Source: Sporosarcina sp. Te-1 (GTDB lineage Bacteria > Bacillota > Bacilli > Bacillales_A > Planococcaceae). Taken from it: a stretch of DNA of 64,000 nucleotides. This document shows positions 17,847 through 26,706 of this stretch, one piece after another. The stretch lies in NCBI RefSeq assembly GCF_017498505.1, contig NZ_CP071798.1, positions 310,001 through 374,000 of the forward strand, in the 5' to 3' direction. A program made the position numbers and the translations under genes. The notes beneath the pieces were generated by a model. That model ran no database searches. It was not told where the DNA came from and saw nothing but the letters and a program-made list of their open reading frames with translations. Each line of letters opens with the position of its first letter. Within the stretch, counting starts at the first letter, position 1.

Positions 17847-19064
17847 ATGAGTAAGAATAACGAAAACGGTTACGCTCTTTTAATAGTTTTATTGTTAATT
17901 GTGCTGATTTTATCGTTAACTGCTGTTTTCTTTAGAGGATCATTAAGCAATGCGAAGCAAGAAATGATTGTTGATGAAAACCATTTGACAGTTATGGCCG
18001 CTGAATCGGGAGTAGATTATATTAAAAGTGAGCTCAGTAATGAATTTTATGGAAAGCGAGAGGAACTTGATAATTTTATAAAACAAGAAATAAAAACAGC
18101 AGGTGAAAAAAACAAATTAAATTACGATTCAATCCAAATCGTTGCAACTAAGAAATTGGAAGGATATTTATCTGAAATCCTGATTCAGGAAAAAAGTAGA
18201 GCGCCACGAAAAATAGAAAGTTATTATCGTCATCAACTTGTTGACTACAAAATAGAAGCAAATAAAACAGTAGGGGTAATTTCTATTACAGGTTCGGTTG
18301 CAGGTTTATATGAGAATGGCGAAGTCAAAAAAGAGAAGTCTATTACTTTTAATCAAATTTTCAAAGTACCTAACTATAATCCTTTACTATCTGAATCTAG
18401 CGGCAGTAATATTGATGTTCCAAATATGTACAAATTATATCCGGACAATGTGAAAGCATCAGCGTGTAAATCAAAAAATGAAGGTAAAATTGAAGAGCAA
18501 ACTTGCTCTGGAGATAGAAATGCAAATTATAAAGATATAGAAGACTCCACAGTATATTTCCCAGATGGATTCAATAAATCTACAGGCAACCTGGAAGTTG
18601 AGGAATCCAAAATTTACGCTAAAGGAGATTTCCGTGTAAATAATTTTAATGACTTAGAGGACTCATTATTTTTACTTGATGGTTCATTTTCGGCTAAAAA
18701 TATGAATGAAATAGAAGATTCTACAATGATGGTAAATGGAAATATGACTATAGAAAGCAATATGGAGCTAGAGGAATCCAGTCTAATTGTAAGAGGTGCT
18801 ACTCATATTAAGGGACATTTGACAGTGAAGGACAAATCAAGGGTTTGTATTTCTGGGTCACTAACCGTTGATAAACATCTAACAATTGAAGACCAAAGCA
18901 TTCTATACATTTGGGGTTCTTATGTTGTTCACAATAAATTGAAAGGAACAATTAAGACGATTTCGTCAGAACAAGAATTGTGGGATAAATGTAAAGTTGG
19001 AGCCGGAGCCGAAAATGGTCCAGTTTGGAGTAAACCAGTAATCGATCATATCAAATACAATTGA
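17847..19064 (+). CDS. PilX/GspK-like pilin with seven-fold beta-solenoid-like repeat
   Basis: 405 aa. Begins ENG-YALLIVLLLIVLILSLTAVFF, a prepilin-type leader (cleavage after G8) but without glutamate at +5, which is the hallmark of GspK/PilX-type tip pilins. Residues 30-200 look like the PilX soluble part. Residues 232-367 (DNA 18540-18950) hold seven tandem repeats of 19-20 residues with the pattern E-[ED]-S ... G, for example EDSLFLLDGSFSAKNMNEI and EDSTMMVNGNMTIESNMEL. This resembles the short-repeat beta-solenoid of bactofilins. Four cysteines lie outside or at the edge of the repeats. A pilus-tip presenting a solenoid is the natural inference; binding partner unknown. The coding is AT-rich. 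Confidence 0.8.
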   Translation: MSKNNENGYALLIVLLLIVLILSLTAVFFRGSLSNAKQEMIVDENHLTVMAAESGVDYIKSELSNEFYGKREELDNFIKQEIKTAGEKNKLNYDSIQIVATKKLEGYLSEILIQEKSRAPRKIESYYRHQLVDYKIEANKTVGVISITGSVAGLYENGEVKKEKSITFNQIFKVPNYNPLLSESSGSNIDVPNMYKLYPDNVKASACKSKNEGKIEEQTCSGDRNANYKDIEDSTVYFPDGFNKSTGNLEVEESKIYAKGDFRVNNFNDLEDSLFLLDGSFSAKNMNEIEDSTMMVNGNMTIESNMELEESSLIVRGATHIKGHLTVKDKSRVCISGSLTVDKHLTIEDQSILYIWGSYVVHNKLKGTIKTISSEQELWDKCKVGAGAENGPVWSKPVIDHIKYN

Positions 19065-19086
19065 GCTAGTTTAGTCGGAGGTACAA

Positions 19087-20448
19087 ATGAAAAGAAAACC
19101 TACAATTATCACTATCATATCTATACTATTGGTATGTTGTGTTGTTTTTATGCTCTTCACAACTGGTGTCTTTGCATTCGGAGGCAAACATTTCCCCGCC
19201 CATACCTTCATCGGCCCATATGACATTTCCGGCTTAACTACAAGCGAAGCCAAAGCGAAGCTTGCCAGTGATGCAACGGCACTTCATGAAGAGATGGAGC
19301 TGTCTCTCGTGTATTTAGATGAAACAGTGAGGGTGCCTTCGGAAATTGTGGCTTTTAATGTGGAAAAGTCTGTTGAGGAGGCGCAGCCGGGAGAGGAAAA
19401 TCCGCTGTTTTCGATTGTCTCTGAGGATGGATTGGAAACCGTATTGACGCAGCAATTCGGATCGATCGCTTTTTCGAAAGACTCCATTGATTCAATCGCG
19501 GAAGGCATGGCAAACGAAATGCAAACTGCTATTTTTCCGCACGTAGTCTATCTAACGGATTTTCTGACGAAAGCGGACCGGCCGCAGACCATTGTGGCGT
19601 CTGCCAGCCATTCAATGGATGACCTGTCGCCAGCTCTTTCAGAGGCAATTCGACACCTAGATGGCACAGAAATCAAAGGGCAACAGGTTTTTTCATTAAT
19701 GAATGAACTAGGGGAAGAGGGAGTCGTACCCATAACGGATGCCGAGCTGACCATTCTCGCCTCTGTGTTGTATCAAGCGGTCCTGCAAATAAATTTTGCG
19801 ATTGAGGAACGGGCTATCAGTACATCCCTGCCTTCTGTTATCGAGCCTGGATTCGAAGCTGCTATTAATCGGCGACTAGGTATCGGTTTTTCCTTCCGGA
19901 ATCCTAATAAAGCAGATTTCGTTTTGCATACGGAGGTGAGCGGCGGTGATTTTCGCTTGTCTATTGAAGGACTACCGTTAGTGTACAAATATGAACCTTA
20001 TGTAGAGCGAATGAATACATACAAGCCAAGGATCATTAAGCAATTTAGTGCTTTTGTCGGAGAGAATCAGGTGACGGTGAAAGAGCCCGGGAAAGATGGA
20101 CTGGAGGCTATTGTTCAGCGAATAGTGAGGCAAGAGGGTGTCCTGGTCGAGACGGAACCTGTTTCAAAGGATTTTTACTCCCCCATCCCTCGGGTAGAGC
20201 TGCATCCGCTCGTAACAGAGAACGAGGGAACGAGTGATGCAGGGACAAAAGAGTCTGAAACTGTCACTATGCCGAATGACAATGAAGTAACTTCTGCTTC
20301 ATCGAACTCTCCAGTCAAGGGAGATCGTGAAGCGGGGACTTCAGGGCAAGCAAGTCCTGATAGTCCATCCACAAGTGTGGGGGAGCAGCAGACGGACAAT
20401 CAGGAAGGCATCATTTATGACAAAGGCGGCATGCCGGTCAATAAGTGA
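19087..20448 (+). CDS. Exported VanW/G5-like protein of the pilus operon
   Basis: 453-aa protein with an uncleaved-looking N-terminal membrane helix (TIITIISILLVCCVVFMLF) and an extracellular region. The segment PAHTFIGPYDISGLTTSEAKAKL resembles the repeat found before VanW domains. Residues 250-305 have VanW-like features, and around 315-360 a G5-like strand pattern is seen (YKPRIIKQF, VTVKEPGKDG). The last 80 residues are a Ser/Thr/Glu-rich tail. No catalytic motif recognised. It lies 22 nt after the PilX-like gene and overlaps the region upstream of pilB, so it belongs to the operon. It may anchor or guide the pilus through the thick wall (inference). Confidence 0.6.
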   Translation: MKRKPTIITIISILLVCCVVFMLFTTGVFAFGGKHFPAHTFIGPYDISGLTTSEAKAKLASDATALHEEMELSLVYLDETVRVPSEIVAFNVEKSVEEAQPGEENPLFSIVSEDGLETVLTQQFGSIAFSKDSIDSIAEGMANEMQTAIFPHVVYLTDFLTKADRPQTIVASASHSMDDLSPALSEAIRHLDGTEIKGQQVFSLMNELGEEGVVPITDAELTILASVLYQAVLQINFAIEERAISTSLPSVIEPGFEAAINRRLGIGFSFRNPNKADFVLHTEVSGGDFRLSIEGLPLVYKYEPYVERMNTYKPRIIKQFSAFVGENQVTVKEPGKDGLEAIVQRIVRQEGVLVETEPVSKDFYSPIPRVELHPLVTENEGTSDAGTKESETVTMPNDNEVTSASSNSPVKGDREAGTSGQASPDSPSTSVGEQQTDNQEGIIYDKGGMPVNK

Positions 20449-20465
20449 TTGAAAGGAGACGAAGT

Positions 20466-22124
20466 ATGGCGACAACTCGAAAGCGGCTCGGGGATTTACT
20501 GGTAGAATCCGGCTTGATTACTGAAGCCCAGCTTCAGACAGCGTTAGCAGAGAAGCCGCGCGACCAGAAGCTTGGGGATTCATTATTGCAGAGGGGCTTT
20601 ATTACAGAACAGCAATTGATCGAAGTGCTGGAATTTCAACTCGGGATTCCGCATATCAACTTGTTTCGATACCCGTTTGATCCGAAACTGTTCAATATCG
20701 TCCCGAAAGAGTTTGCGAAGCGAAATTTGATAGTTCCTTTGAAAGCGGAAGGGGACAAGCTGTTTGTAGCCATGGCTGATCCGATGGATTACTTATCTAT
20801 TGATGACCTGCGTCTTTCCACAGGGTTTCACATTGAACCAGCTATCGCATCGAAAGACGATATTTTAAGAACGATCTCAAAATACTACGAAGATGATCTT
20901 TTGGAAGACTTTCTGATTGAACAGCCGGAAGATACACGTGAGCAGCAAGATGAACTGACAGATCTGGATTCCCCGATTGTTCGCCTTGTCAATCAATTGC
21001 TGTCCTCGGCTATCACGCAAAAGGCGAGTGACATCCATATCGATCCGCAAGAACACCAAGTCGCTATCCGGTTCCGGATCGATGGGTTGCTTCATACGGA
21101 GCGCTATTTGCCGAAGCATATGCAAGCGATGTTGACAGCGCGGATTAAAATTATGTCCCGCCTCGACATCACCGAGCAACGGGTTCCGCAAGACGGACGG
21201 ATCAAAGTAAATATCGACTTCCGGCCGATCGATTTGCGTGTGTCCACGCTTCCTACCGTTTTTGGAGAAAAGATAGTTATGCGTATTTTGGATTTGAGCA
21301 GTTCCCTAAATGATTTAACAAAACTGGGATTCAGTGAAAGGAATTTGGAGAGGTTTTTGCATGAAATAGAACGGCCAAACGGCATTGTGTTAATTTCCGG
21401 TCCGACCGGTTCAGGGAAATCATCTACTCTATATGCCGCGCTCAATCGGTTGAATCAAGAAGAAGTGAATATTATTACGGTGGAAGACCCAGTAGAATAC
21501 CAGCTGGAAGGCATCAACCAAATTCAGGTGAATCCGCAAGTCGGGCTGACTTTCGCGGCTGGGCTCCGTTCTATCTTGCGCCAAGACCCGGACATTGTCA
21601 TGGTCGGTGAAATCCGGGATCGGGAAACGGTCGAAATTGCGATTCGTGCATCACTTACCGGGCATCTGGTACTTAGTACCATTCATACAAACGATTCAAT
21701 TGCCTCTGTAACACGATTGCTTGATATGGGGGTTGAACCTTTCCTTGTTACGTCGTCTGTCAATGCGATTGTTGCTCAACGGTTGATTCGGCGGGTTTGC
21801 CGGGATTGCGGGGCGCCAATGCCCGCGTCCAATCGTGAGAAAGAGATTTTTACGAAACGCGGCAAATCGATTGATACCATTGTTCGGGGACCTGGCTGCG
21901 CTTCCTGCAATATGACGGGTTATCGCGGCCGGATTGCCATTCACGAAGTGCTTGTCTTGACTGATGAAATGCGCGAAGTGATTAATAATGGTGGGACACC
22001 ATCGAAGCTGCGTGAAATTGCCATCCGAAGCGGCACTGTCTTCCTTATAGATGATGGCCTTGATAAGGTGAAACAAGGCATCACGACGACAGAAGAAGTT
22101 TTACGTGTCGCTTTGATTGAATAG
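20466..22124 (+). CDS. pilB: Type IV pilus assembly ATPase PilB
   Basis: Hexameric cytoplasmic motor for pilus extension. An N-terminal GspE_N domain (RLGDLLVESGLITEAQL ... KLGDSLLQRGFITEQQL) precedes the ATPase core. Walker A GPTGSGKS at residues 312-319, Asp box ITVEDPVEYQ, Walker B / His box around RQDPDIVMVGEIRDRET. A zinc-binding tetracysteine follows (CRDCGAP ... CASCNMTGYRGR). The frame is open from 20445, but ATG 20466 has GAAAGGAGA at the right distance, giving 552 aa. Confidence 0.96.
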   Translation: MATTRKRLGDLLVESGLITEAQLQTALAEKPRDQKLGDSLLQRGFITEQQLIEVLEFQLGIPHINLFRYPFDPKLFNIVPKEFAKRNLIVPLKAEGDKLFVAMADPMDYLSIDDLRLSTGFHIEPAIASKDDILRTISKYYEDDLLEDFLIEQPEDTREQQDELTDLDSPIVRLVNQLLSSAITQKASDIHIDPQEHQVAIRFRIDGLLHTERYLPKHMQAMLTARIKIMSRLDITEQRVPQDGRIKVNIDFRPIDLRVSTLPTVFGEKIVMRILDLSSSLNDLTKLGFSERNLERFLHEIERPNGIVLISGPTGSGKSSTLYAALNRLNQEEVNIITVEDPVEYQLEGINQIQVNPQVGLTFAAGLRSILRQDPDIVMVGEIRDRETVEIAIRASLTGHLVLSTIHTNDSIASVTRLLDMGVEPFLVTSSVNAIVAQRLIRRVCRDCGAPMPASNREKEIFTKRGKSIDTIVRGPGCASCNMTGYRGRIAIHEVLVLTDEMREVINNGGTPSKLREIAIRSGTVFLIDDGLDKVKQGITTTEEVLRVALIE

Positions 22125-22135
22125 GGGTATGGAGT

Positions 22136-23176
22136 ATGAAAGAGACAATAGATGAATTATTGACGAAAGCATTCGAATTAAAGGCGTCGGACATTCACTT
22201 GACCGTCGGGATGCCGCCTGTATTTAGAATACACGGGGATTTGAAACGGTACGGAACAGACGAAATGGAAGCGGATGACACAGAGCTTGTCGCGAAAATG
22301 ACGATTCCCGGCAAACTGTTTGAGACGTTCAAGGCGAGCGGACAAATCGACTATTCTTACGAAGTGCCTGGAGTTTCGAGATTCCGGGTGAACGCATTCC
22401 AGCAACGCGGGTCCGTGTCGATTGCATTTCGAACGATTCCGACTAAAATCCCGACGATTGAGGAGCTCCAGATGCCGGGCGTGCTCAAGTCACTTGCAGG
22501 TACGCCCCAAGGCCTCATTCTCGTTACAGGACCAACCGGTTCGGGGAAGTCAACCACGCTAGCCGCAATGCTTCGGTATATTAATGAGACGATGCGCAAA
22601 CATATTATTACCCTGGAAGACCCGATTGAGTATGTCCATGCGCATGGTTCTTCGATTATCGACCAGCGGGAAGTAGGATTTGATACCGATTCATTTGCTG
22701 CAGGCCTCCGTGCATCCTTACGGCAAGATCCGGATGTCATCCTAGTCGGAGAGATGCGGGATCTTGAGACGATTTCCACTGCTATTACCGCTGCGGAAAC
22801 GGGACATCTTGTGCTAGCGACCCTTCATACGTGGAGTGCCGCTTCGACGATTGATCGGATTATAGACGTCTTTCCACATGGCCAGCAAGCACAAATTCGC
22901 GTCCAACTTGCAGGCGTCTTGACGGCGGTCCTATCCCAGCGGTTATTTCCGACAGCAGATAAGTCAGGGAGACGGGCCGCAACAGAATTGATGATCAATA
23001 ATCCTGCCATCGCGAACCTTATTCGGTCGGAAAAAGTACATCAAATACCAAACGTCATCCAAACGAATCGCTCGATGGGTATGCATATGATGGCTTCTTC
23101 CGTTAAACAACTGCTTGATCAAGGCATCATCCCGTATGACGTGGCGGTCCCGTATCTTGAGAGTGAGGAATCGTAA
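22136..23176 (+). CDS. pilT: Type IV pilus retraction ATPase PilT
   Basis: 346-aa ATPase of the PilT subgroup: starts at the PAS-like N-domain (LKASDIHLTVGMPPVFRIHG), Walker A GPTGSGKS at 132-139, ITLEDPIEYVH, LRQDPDVILVGEMRD, and the C-terminal AAETGHLVLATLHT box. It lacks the zinc finger of PilB. Its presence argues for a retractile pilus (twitching, DNA uptake) rather than a static fibre. It starts 12 nt after pilB and its stop overlaps the pilC start by one base. Confidence 0.96.
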   Translation: MKETIDELLTKAFELKASDIHLTVGMPPVFRIHGDLKRYGTDEMEADDTELVAKMTIPGKLFETFKASGQIDYSYEVPGVSRFRVNAFQQRGSVSIAFRTIPTKIPTIEELQMPGVLKSLAGTPQGLILVTGPTGSGKSTTLAAMLRYINETMRKHIITLEDPIEYVHAHGSSIIDQREVGFDTDSFAAGLRASLRQDPDVILVGEMRDLETISTAITAAETGHLVLATLHTWSAASTIDRIIDVFPHGQQAQIRVQLAGVLTAVLSQRLFPTADKSGRRAATELMINNPAIANLIRSEKVHQIPNVIQTNRSMGMHMMASSVKQLLDQGIIPYDVAVPYLESEES

Positions 23177-24387
23177 TGGCGCGATTTAAATACGAAGGAC
23201 GTGACGCAAGATCGATCCGGACAGGGGTAATCACTGCCGGCAATAAACGGGAAGCGGCTCTGAAATTGAAAAGCCAAGGTATACGGGTGAAAAACTTACA
23301 GGAGATGGCGGAAACGTCGCTGACGAAGGAAATTCACCTTGGTAAACCGGTAAAACGAGCCCAGTTCATCATGTTTCTGCGGCAATTCTCCACGCTGTTG
23401 CGGGCTGGAGTGACGATAGTCGAATCCATCCGTATCTTGTCACTACAGGTGGAAGGGAAACAATTTCAAAAGATTTTAATCACCATCGGAGATGATTTGC
23501 GTGGGGGCGGTTCTTTATCCGCGGCACTCGCCAAACATCCGAAGGCGTTTGAACCACTCGTCATCAATATGATCGAGGCGGGAGAAATGTCCGGTACAGT
23601 CGATGATTCTCTGGACAGGCTCGCTGATCATTATGAAAAAGCACATCGCCTGAAACAGAAAGTGCTATCCGCCCTGTCGTATCCAATTGTGGTTGGTATT
23701 GTCGCAATAGGCGTTGTCATTTTCCTGCTGACTTTTGTCGTTCCCATGTTCGTCGACTTGTTTGACAGTGTGGGGGGAGAGCTGCCGTGGCTGACAAAGT
23801 TTGTTTTGAATGCGAGCGATTTTATGGTCGACTATTGGTACTTGTTCTTTTTAGTTGCAGCTGCCATCGTTGTCGCCATTATGATGATGAGGTCGAATCG
23901 AAATGGAAAATACTTATTAGACACGATGCTGCTTCGGATGCCGATTTTCGGCGATATCGTGAAAAAGTCAGCTCTCGCGACGTTGACCCGTACGCTCAGC
24001 TCCCTGTTTTCAAGTTCTGTACCGATTTTGCAGTCTCTCGCCATGACAGAGAGAATTGTTGAAAATGAAGTTGTCTCTCGTGTCGTTTCTGAGTCCAAGG
24101 AATCGTTGCAACGGGGCGGCTCGCTCACTGAGCCCATGCTCGGACATTGGGCGTTTCCACCTTTAATTCCCCATATGATTGCAATCGGGGAACAAACAGG
24201 TTCACTTGATACGATGTTAGCAAAAGTCGCAGATTTCTATGAAAAAGAAGTCGATGCATCAACAGATCGATTGAAGGCGTTGATAGAACCCCTCATGATT
24301 GTGCTACTTGCCGGATTAGTCGGGACTATAGTCCTTTCAATATTGTTACCGATGTTCAGTATATTTTCGCAAATTGATAGTTTATGA
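23176..24387 (+). CDS. pilC: Inner-membrane platform protein PilC
   Basis: 403 aa, two T2SSF domains (about 65-190 and 270-393) separated by membrane helices. Typical signatures are FLRQFSTLLRAGVTIVESI and TRTLSSLFSSSVPILQSL. PilC couples PilB/PilT to pilin extraction. The stop of pilT and the start of pilC share a base (TAATG). Confidence 0.96.
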   Translation: MARFKYEGRDARSIRTGVITAGNKREAALKLKSQGIRVKNLQEMAETSLTKEIHLGKPVKRAQFIMFLRQFSTLLRAGVTIVESIRILSLQVEGKQFQKILITIGDDLRGGGSLSAALAKHPKAFEPLVINMIEAGEMSGTVDDSLDRLADHYEKAHRLKQKVLSALSYPIVVGIVAIGVVIFLLTFVVPMFVDLFDSVGGELPWLTKFVLNASDFMVDYWYLFFLVAAAIVVAIMMMRSNRNGKYLLDTMLLRMPIFGDIVKKSALATLTRTLSSLFSSSVPILQSLAMTERIVENEVVSRVVSESKESLQRGGSLTEPMLGHWAFPPLIPHMIAIGEQTGSLDTMLAKVADFYEKEVDASTDRLKALIEPLMIVLLAGLVGTIVLSILLPMFSIFSQIDSL

Positions 24388-24425
24388 CGAAAAAGAAACA
24401 GTTATAAAGAAATATAGGATTATAG

Positions 24426-24454
24426 TTTCATTTTATATGGGAGTTTGGTATGCT
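24426..24454 (+). promoter_or_regulatory. Candidate promoter of the pilin genes
   Basis: TTTCAT at 24426-24431 and TGG-TATGCT (-10 at 24449-24454), spacing 17 with an extended -10 TG. It lies in the 106-nt gap between pilC and the first pilin, where separate high-level expression is expected. Confidence 0.4.
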
Positions 24455-24493
24455 TGAGATATACAAAAGTTTGGAACTAGAGGAGGAATTTAC

Positions 24494-24925
24494 ATGAAAA
24501 AGTTAATGCAGAAGCGTCTGAAGAACGAAAAAGGTTTAACGCTTGTCGAATTATTGGCTGTCATTGTCATTTTGGGGATTATCGCGGCAATTGCGGTGCC
24601 TTCGATTGGGAATATTATTGAGAACTCACGAATTAAAGCTGTCAAAGCTGACGCACAAACTGTATTATCTGCTGCAAATATGTATTTTGCTGAAAATGGA
24701 GATAAGGATTCAGTCACAGTCACTGATTTAATTACTGATAATTTTTTGGATGACAGTGGAAGTCTGTCAGGAGATACATCAGTGAGTTTAGTAAGTGGTG
24801 GTGCAAATACGATAAGTGGTAAGGGGACTTCTGGCAAGACTACGGTAACATTCACGGCTGCCACTAGCAAGCAAATTACAGAGAGTAAAAACAGCACTTC
24901 TGTTCCTGTCGGTAATGAAGGCTAA
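24494..24925 (+). CDS. Type IV pilin, probable major subunit
   Basis: 143-aa prepilin: NEKG-LTLVELLAVIVILGIIAAIAVPSI, cleavage after G14, Glu at +5, classic curved helix, and SIGNIIENSRIKAVKADA. The soluble part is Ser/Thr/Gly-rich without cysteine, typical of Gram-positive major pilins. AGAGGAGG upstream. Own candidate promoter and a strong terminator immediately after suggest high and discrete expression. Confidence 0.88.
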   Translation: MKKLMQKRLKNEKGLTLVELLAVIVILGIIAAIAVPSIGNIIENSRIKAVKADAQTVLSAANMYFAENGDKDSVTVTDLITDNFLDDSGSLSGDTSVSLVSGGANTISGKGTSGKTTVTFTAATSKQITESKNSTSVPVGNEG

Positions 24926-24927
24926 AC

Positions 24928-24969
24928 AAGAAAAGGGGATACCTAACTAGGCATTCCCTTTTCTTATCT
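24928..24969 (+). terminator. Terminator/attenuator between the two pilin genes
   Basis: AAGAAAAGGG pairs perfectly with CCCTTTTCTT, extended by imperfect GATACC / GGCAT pairing. It has no long T-run after the stem except the T-rich arm, so it may attenuate rather than fully stop transcription into the second pilin. Confidence 0.65.
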
Positions 24970-24990
24970 CTCATAAGGAGGGGTTACTAA

Positions 24991-25437
24991 TTGGCGAGAA
25001 CCAGAGTAATTGCTTCAAACCAAAGAGGTCTAACATTAATTGAGTTGCTGGCCGTCCTAGTTATCTTAAGTATCATCGCAGCCATCGCCATCCCATCCAT
25101 CAGCAATATTATCGAAAACTCCCGAATCAAAGCTGAAAAAAGCAATGCCCTCATAATTCTCTCCACAGCTGATCTCTATTTTGTCGAAAATCCAAGTAGG
25201 GATGGCTACACCAATTCTGTCGGTGTTCCAACGCTTATTAAAGAAGGCTATCTAGATGGAGAGGGTCTTGGCAACAATTCCTTATGGGTTGCTGATTTTC
25301 AGCCTTCTTGGATTTGTGGAGATGCTTATACCGGAAAGAATCGTGTCAAATTCAAAAAAGCGACTGCAGAGATGATCCGAACGAGCGGCACTGAGCTTGT
25401 CGTCGGAACGGAACAATGCGGAGATATGGCGGAATAA
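24991..25437 (+). CDS. Second type IV pilin
   Basis: 148-aa prepilin with the same first 45 mature residues as the preceding pilin (LTLIELLAVLVILSIIAAIAIPSISNIIENSRIKA) but an unrelated-looking globular part. That part has two cysteines (SWICGDAY near residue 110 and EQCGDMAE at the end) that could form the C-terminal disulfide loop of classical pilins. TTG start with AAGGAGGGG at correct spacing. It probably arose by duplication followed by divergence of the exposed domain. Confidence 0.86.
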   Translation: MARTRVIASNQRGLTLIELLAVLVILSIIAAIAIPSISNIIENSRIKAEKSNALIILSTADLYFVENPSRDGYTNSVGVPTLIKEGYLDGEGLGNNSLWVADFQPSWICGDAYTGKNRVKFKKATAEMIRTSGTELVVGTEQCGDMAE

Positions 25438-25550
25438 GAAAAGTTGTCTTAATTCTCCCACCTCTCTCTTCCAGGCTATTCTACCATTTGTTATACTCAA
25501 ACTATATACTACAAACTATTGTTTCATATCTTGGAGAGTATCCTATTGCT

Positions 25551-25671
25551 TGGAGTGGAAGGCGGCGACTCCTGCGGGAATAGCATGAGGTGAAGACCCT
25601 GCAACGCAGCGGAGCGTAGTAGGGAGGCTGAAGCCATGCCCGTGGAAAGCGACCGCCTGGAATGGAAAGCA
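25551..25671 (+). repeat. Dispersed ~120-bp Bacillales repeat, copy 1
   Basis: Starts TGGAGTGGAAGGCGGCGACT and ends near CGCCTGGAATGGAAAGC. It contains nested complementary arms (GGCGG with CCGCC; GCGGG with CCCGT). The same element in the same orientation, with many substitutions, occurs at 54436-54555. Repeats of this type are widespread in Bacillales genomes (general knowledge). It fills most of the 312-nt gap between the second pilin and pilM; the flanks show nothing else. Confidence 0.8.
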
Positions 25672-25749
25672 ATAGCTCGTTTATTTCTACATTTATTTGG
25701 TCCTTTTTGTATTGTAACCTATTCTGAAATTTCACCAGGAGTTGACGGG

Positions 25750-26706
25750 ATGTCCATGTTTTCGCGCCGTCCGCGGACGGCTTCGCTTACGATTGAGGAA
25801 GATGCGGTACGGTATGTCCGCTTAAAATCGATGGATCCGCTTGTTGTCGAGGCGGCGGAAGAAGTTTTGTTGCCGCCCAATACAATTGTCGATGGGAAAA
25901 TTGTTGATACCGAGACGCTGACCGTAATTCTAGAAGGGGTTCTGAAAGAATGGGGCATTGCGAAACGGGATGTCCGGTTTCTGGCCCCTGATACATATGT
26001 GCTGATCCGGAAAGTAGCCTATCCGGATGACGTGGAGCTGGATGAATTGAAGGGCCATTTCTTCATCGAAATTGGTTCGACGATTTATTTGCCGTTTGAT
26101 GATCCGGTGTTCGATGTGGTGCCGTATACGCCTGCTGTTCAAGGTCACGAGGCGATCTTGATTGCCTCGAAAGAAAGTATTTTGACGGGATATGAGGATG
26201 TCCTGAAAGCCGTGAAGCTCGATCCGATCGCTTGTGATATAAGCCCGCTTGCTTTGTATCGGCTGGCGCATCGGTTGTTTGCTTATGATGGCACGGAGCA
26301 TGTCATGTTGGCCGATTTGCATGCGGGGCAGCTGACTGTCTCGATTTTTCATGAGCATTATCCGCTTTTCATGCGGCCTGTCGATTTGGAGCAGGCGGCC
26401 GATTTGACCATTTCTGGGTTAGAGGCTTCGGTATCTCCCCATGTCACACCGATGTCCATTGTCATGGAACTTGAAAAGCTCATGAACTTCTACCGTTATA
26501 ACATGCTGAACGGCGCTGCATCCATCACACATCTTCTTGTAAATGGGGATTTTGCGAGGATGGAAGAGTTATTGGCACTCGCTCGGGAGCGTTTTTCCGT
26601 CAAGGCGCAAGTCCTTGCAGGTGAACCGCTCCGTTTGCCGGATGGACAAGCATTGGCTCCTGCCTTTAATCGGACGGTCGGCCTTGCGTTGAAAGAGGTG
26701 ACGTGA
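25750..26706 (+). CDS. pilM: Pilus assembly protein PilM-like (actin-fold)
   Basis: 318 aa. N-terminus FSRRPRTASLTIEEDAVRYVRLK and overall layout match PilM, the cytoplasmic actin-like ATPase that binds the N-terminus of PilN. The core contains VRFLAPDTYVLIRKV, ILIASKESILTGYEDVL, VKLDPIACDISPLALYRL and the phosphate-like loop region MLADLHAGQLTVSIF. The frame is open from 25636; ATG 25750 was chosen because AGGAG lies 8 nt before it. The repeat element is just upstream. It overlaps the next gene by one base. Confidence 0.8.
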   Translation: MSMFSRRPRTASLTIEEDAVRYVRLKSMDPLVVEAAEEVLLPPNTIVDGKIVDTETLTVILEGVLKEWGIAKRDVRFLAPDTYVLIRKVAYPDDVELDELKGHFFIEIGSTIYLPFDDPVFDVVPYTPAVQGHEAILIASKESILTGYEDVLKAVKLDPIACDISPLALYRLAHRLFAYDGTEHVMLADLHAGQLTVSIFHEHYPLFMRPVDLEQAADLTISGLEASVSPHVTPMSIVMELEKLMNFYRYNMLNGAASITHLLVNGDFARMEELLALARERFSVKAQVLAGEPLRLPDGQALAPAFNRTVGLALKEVT

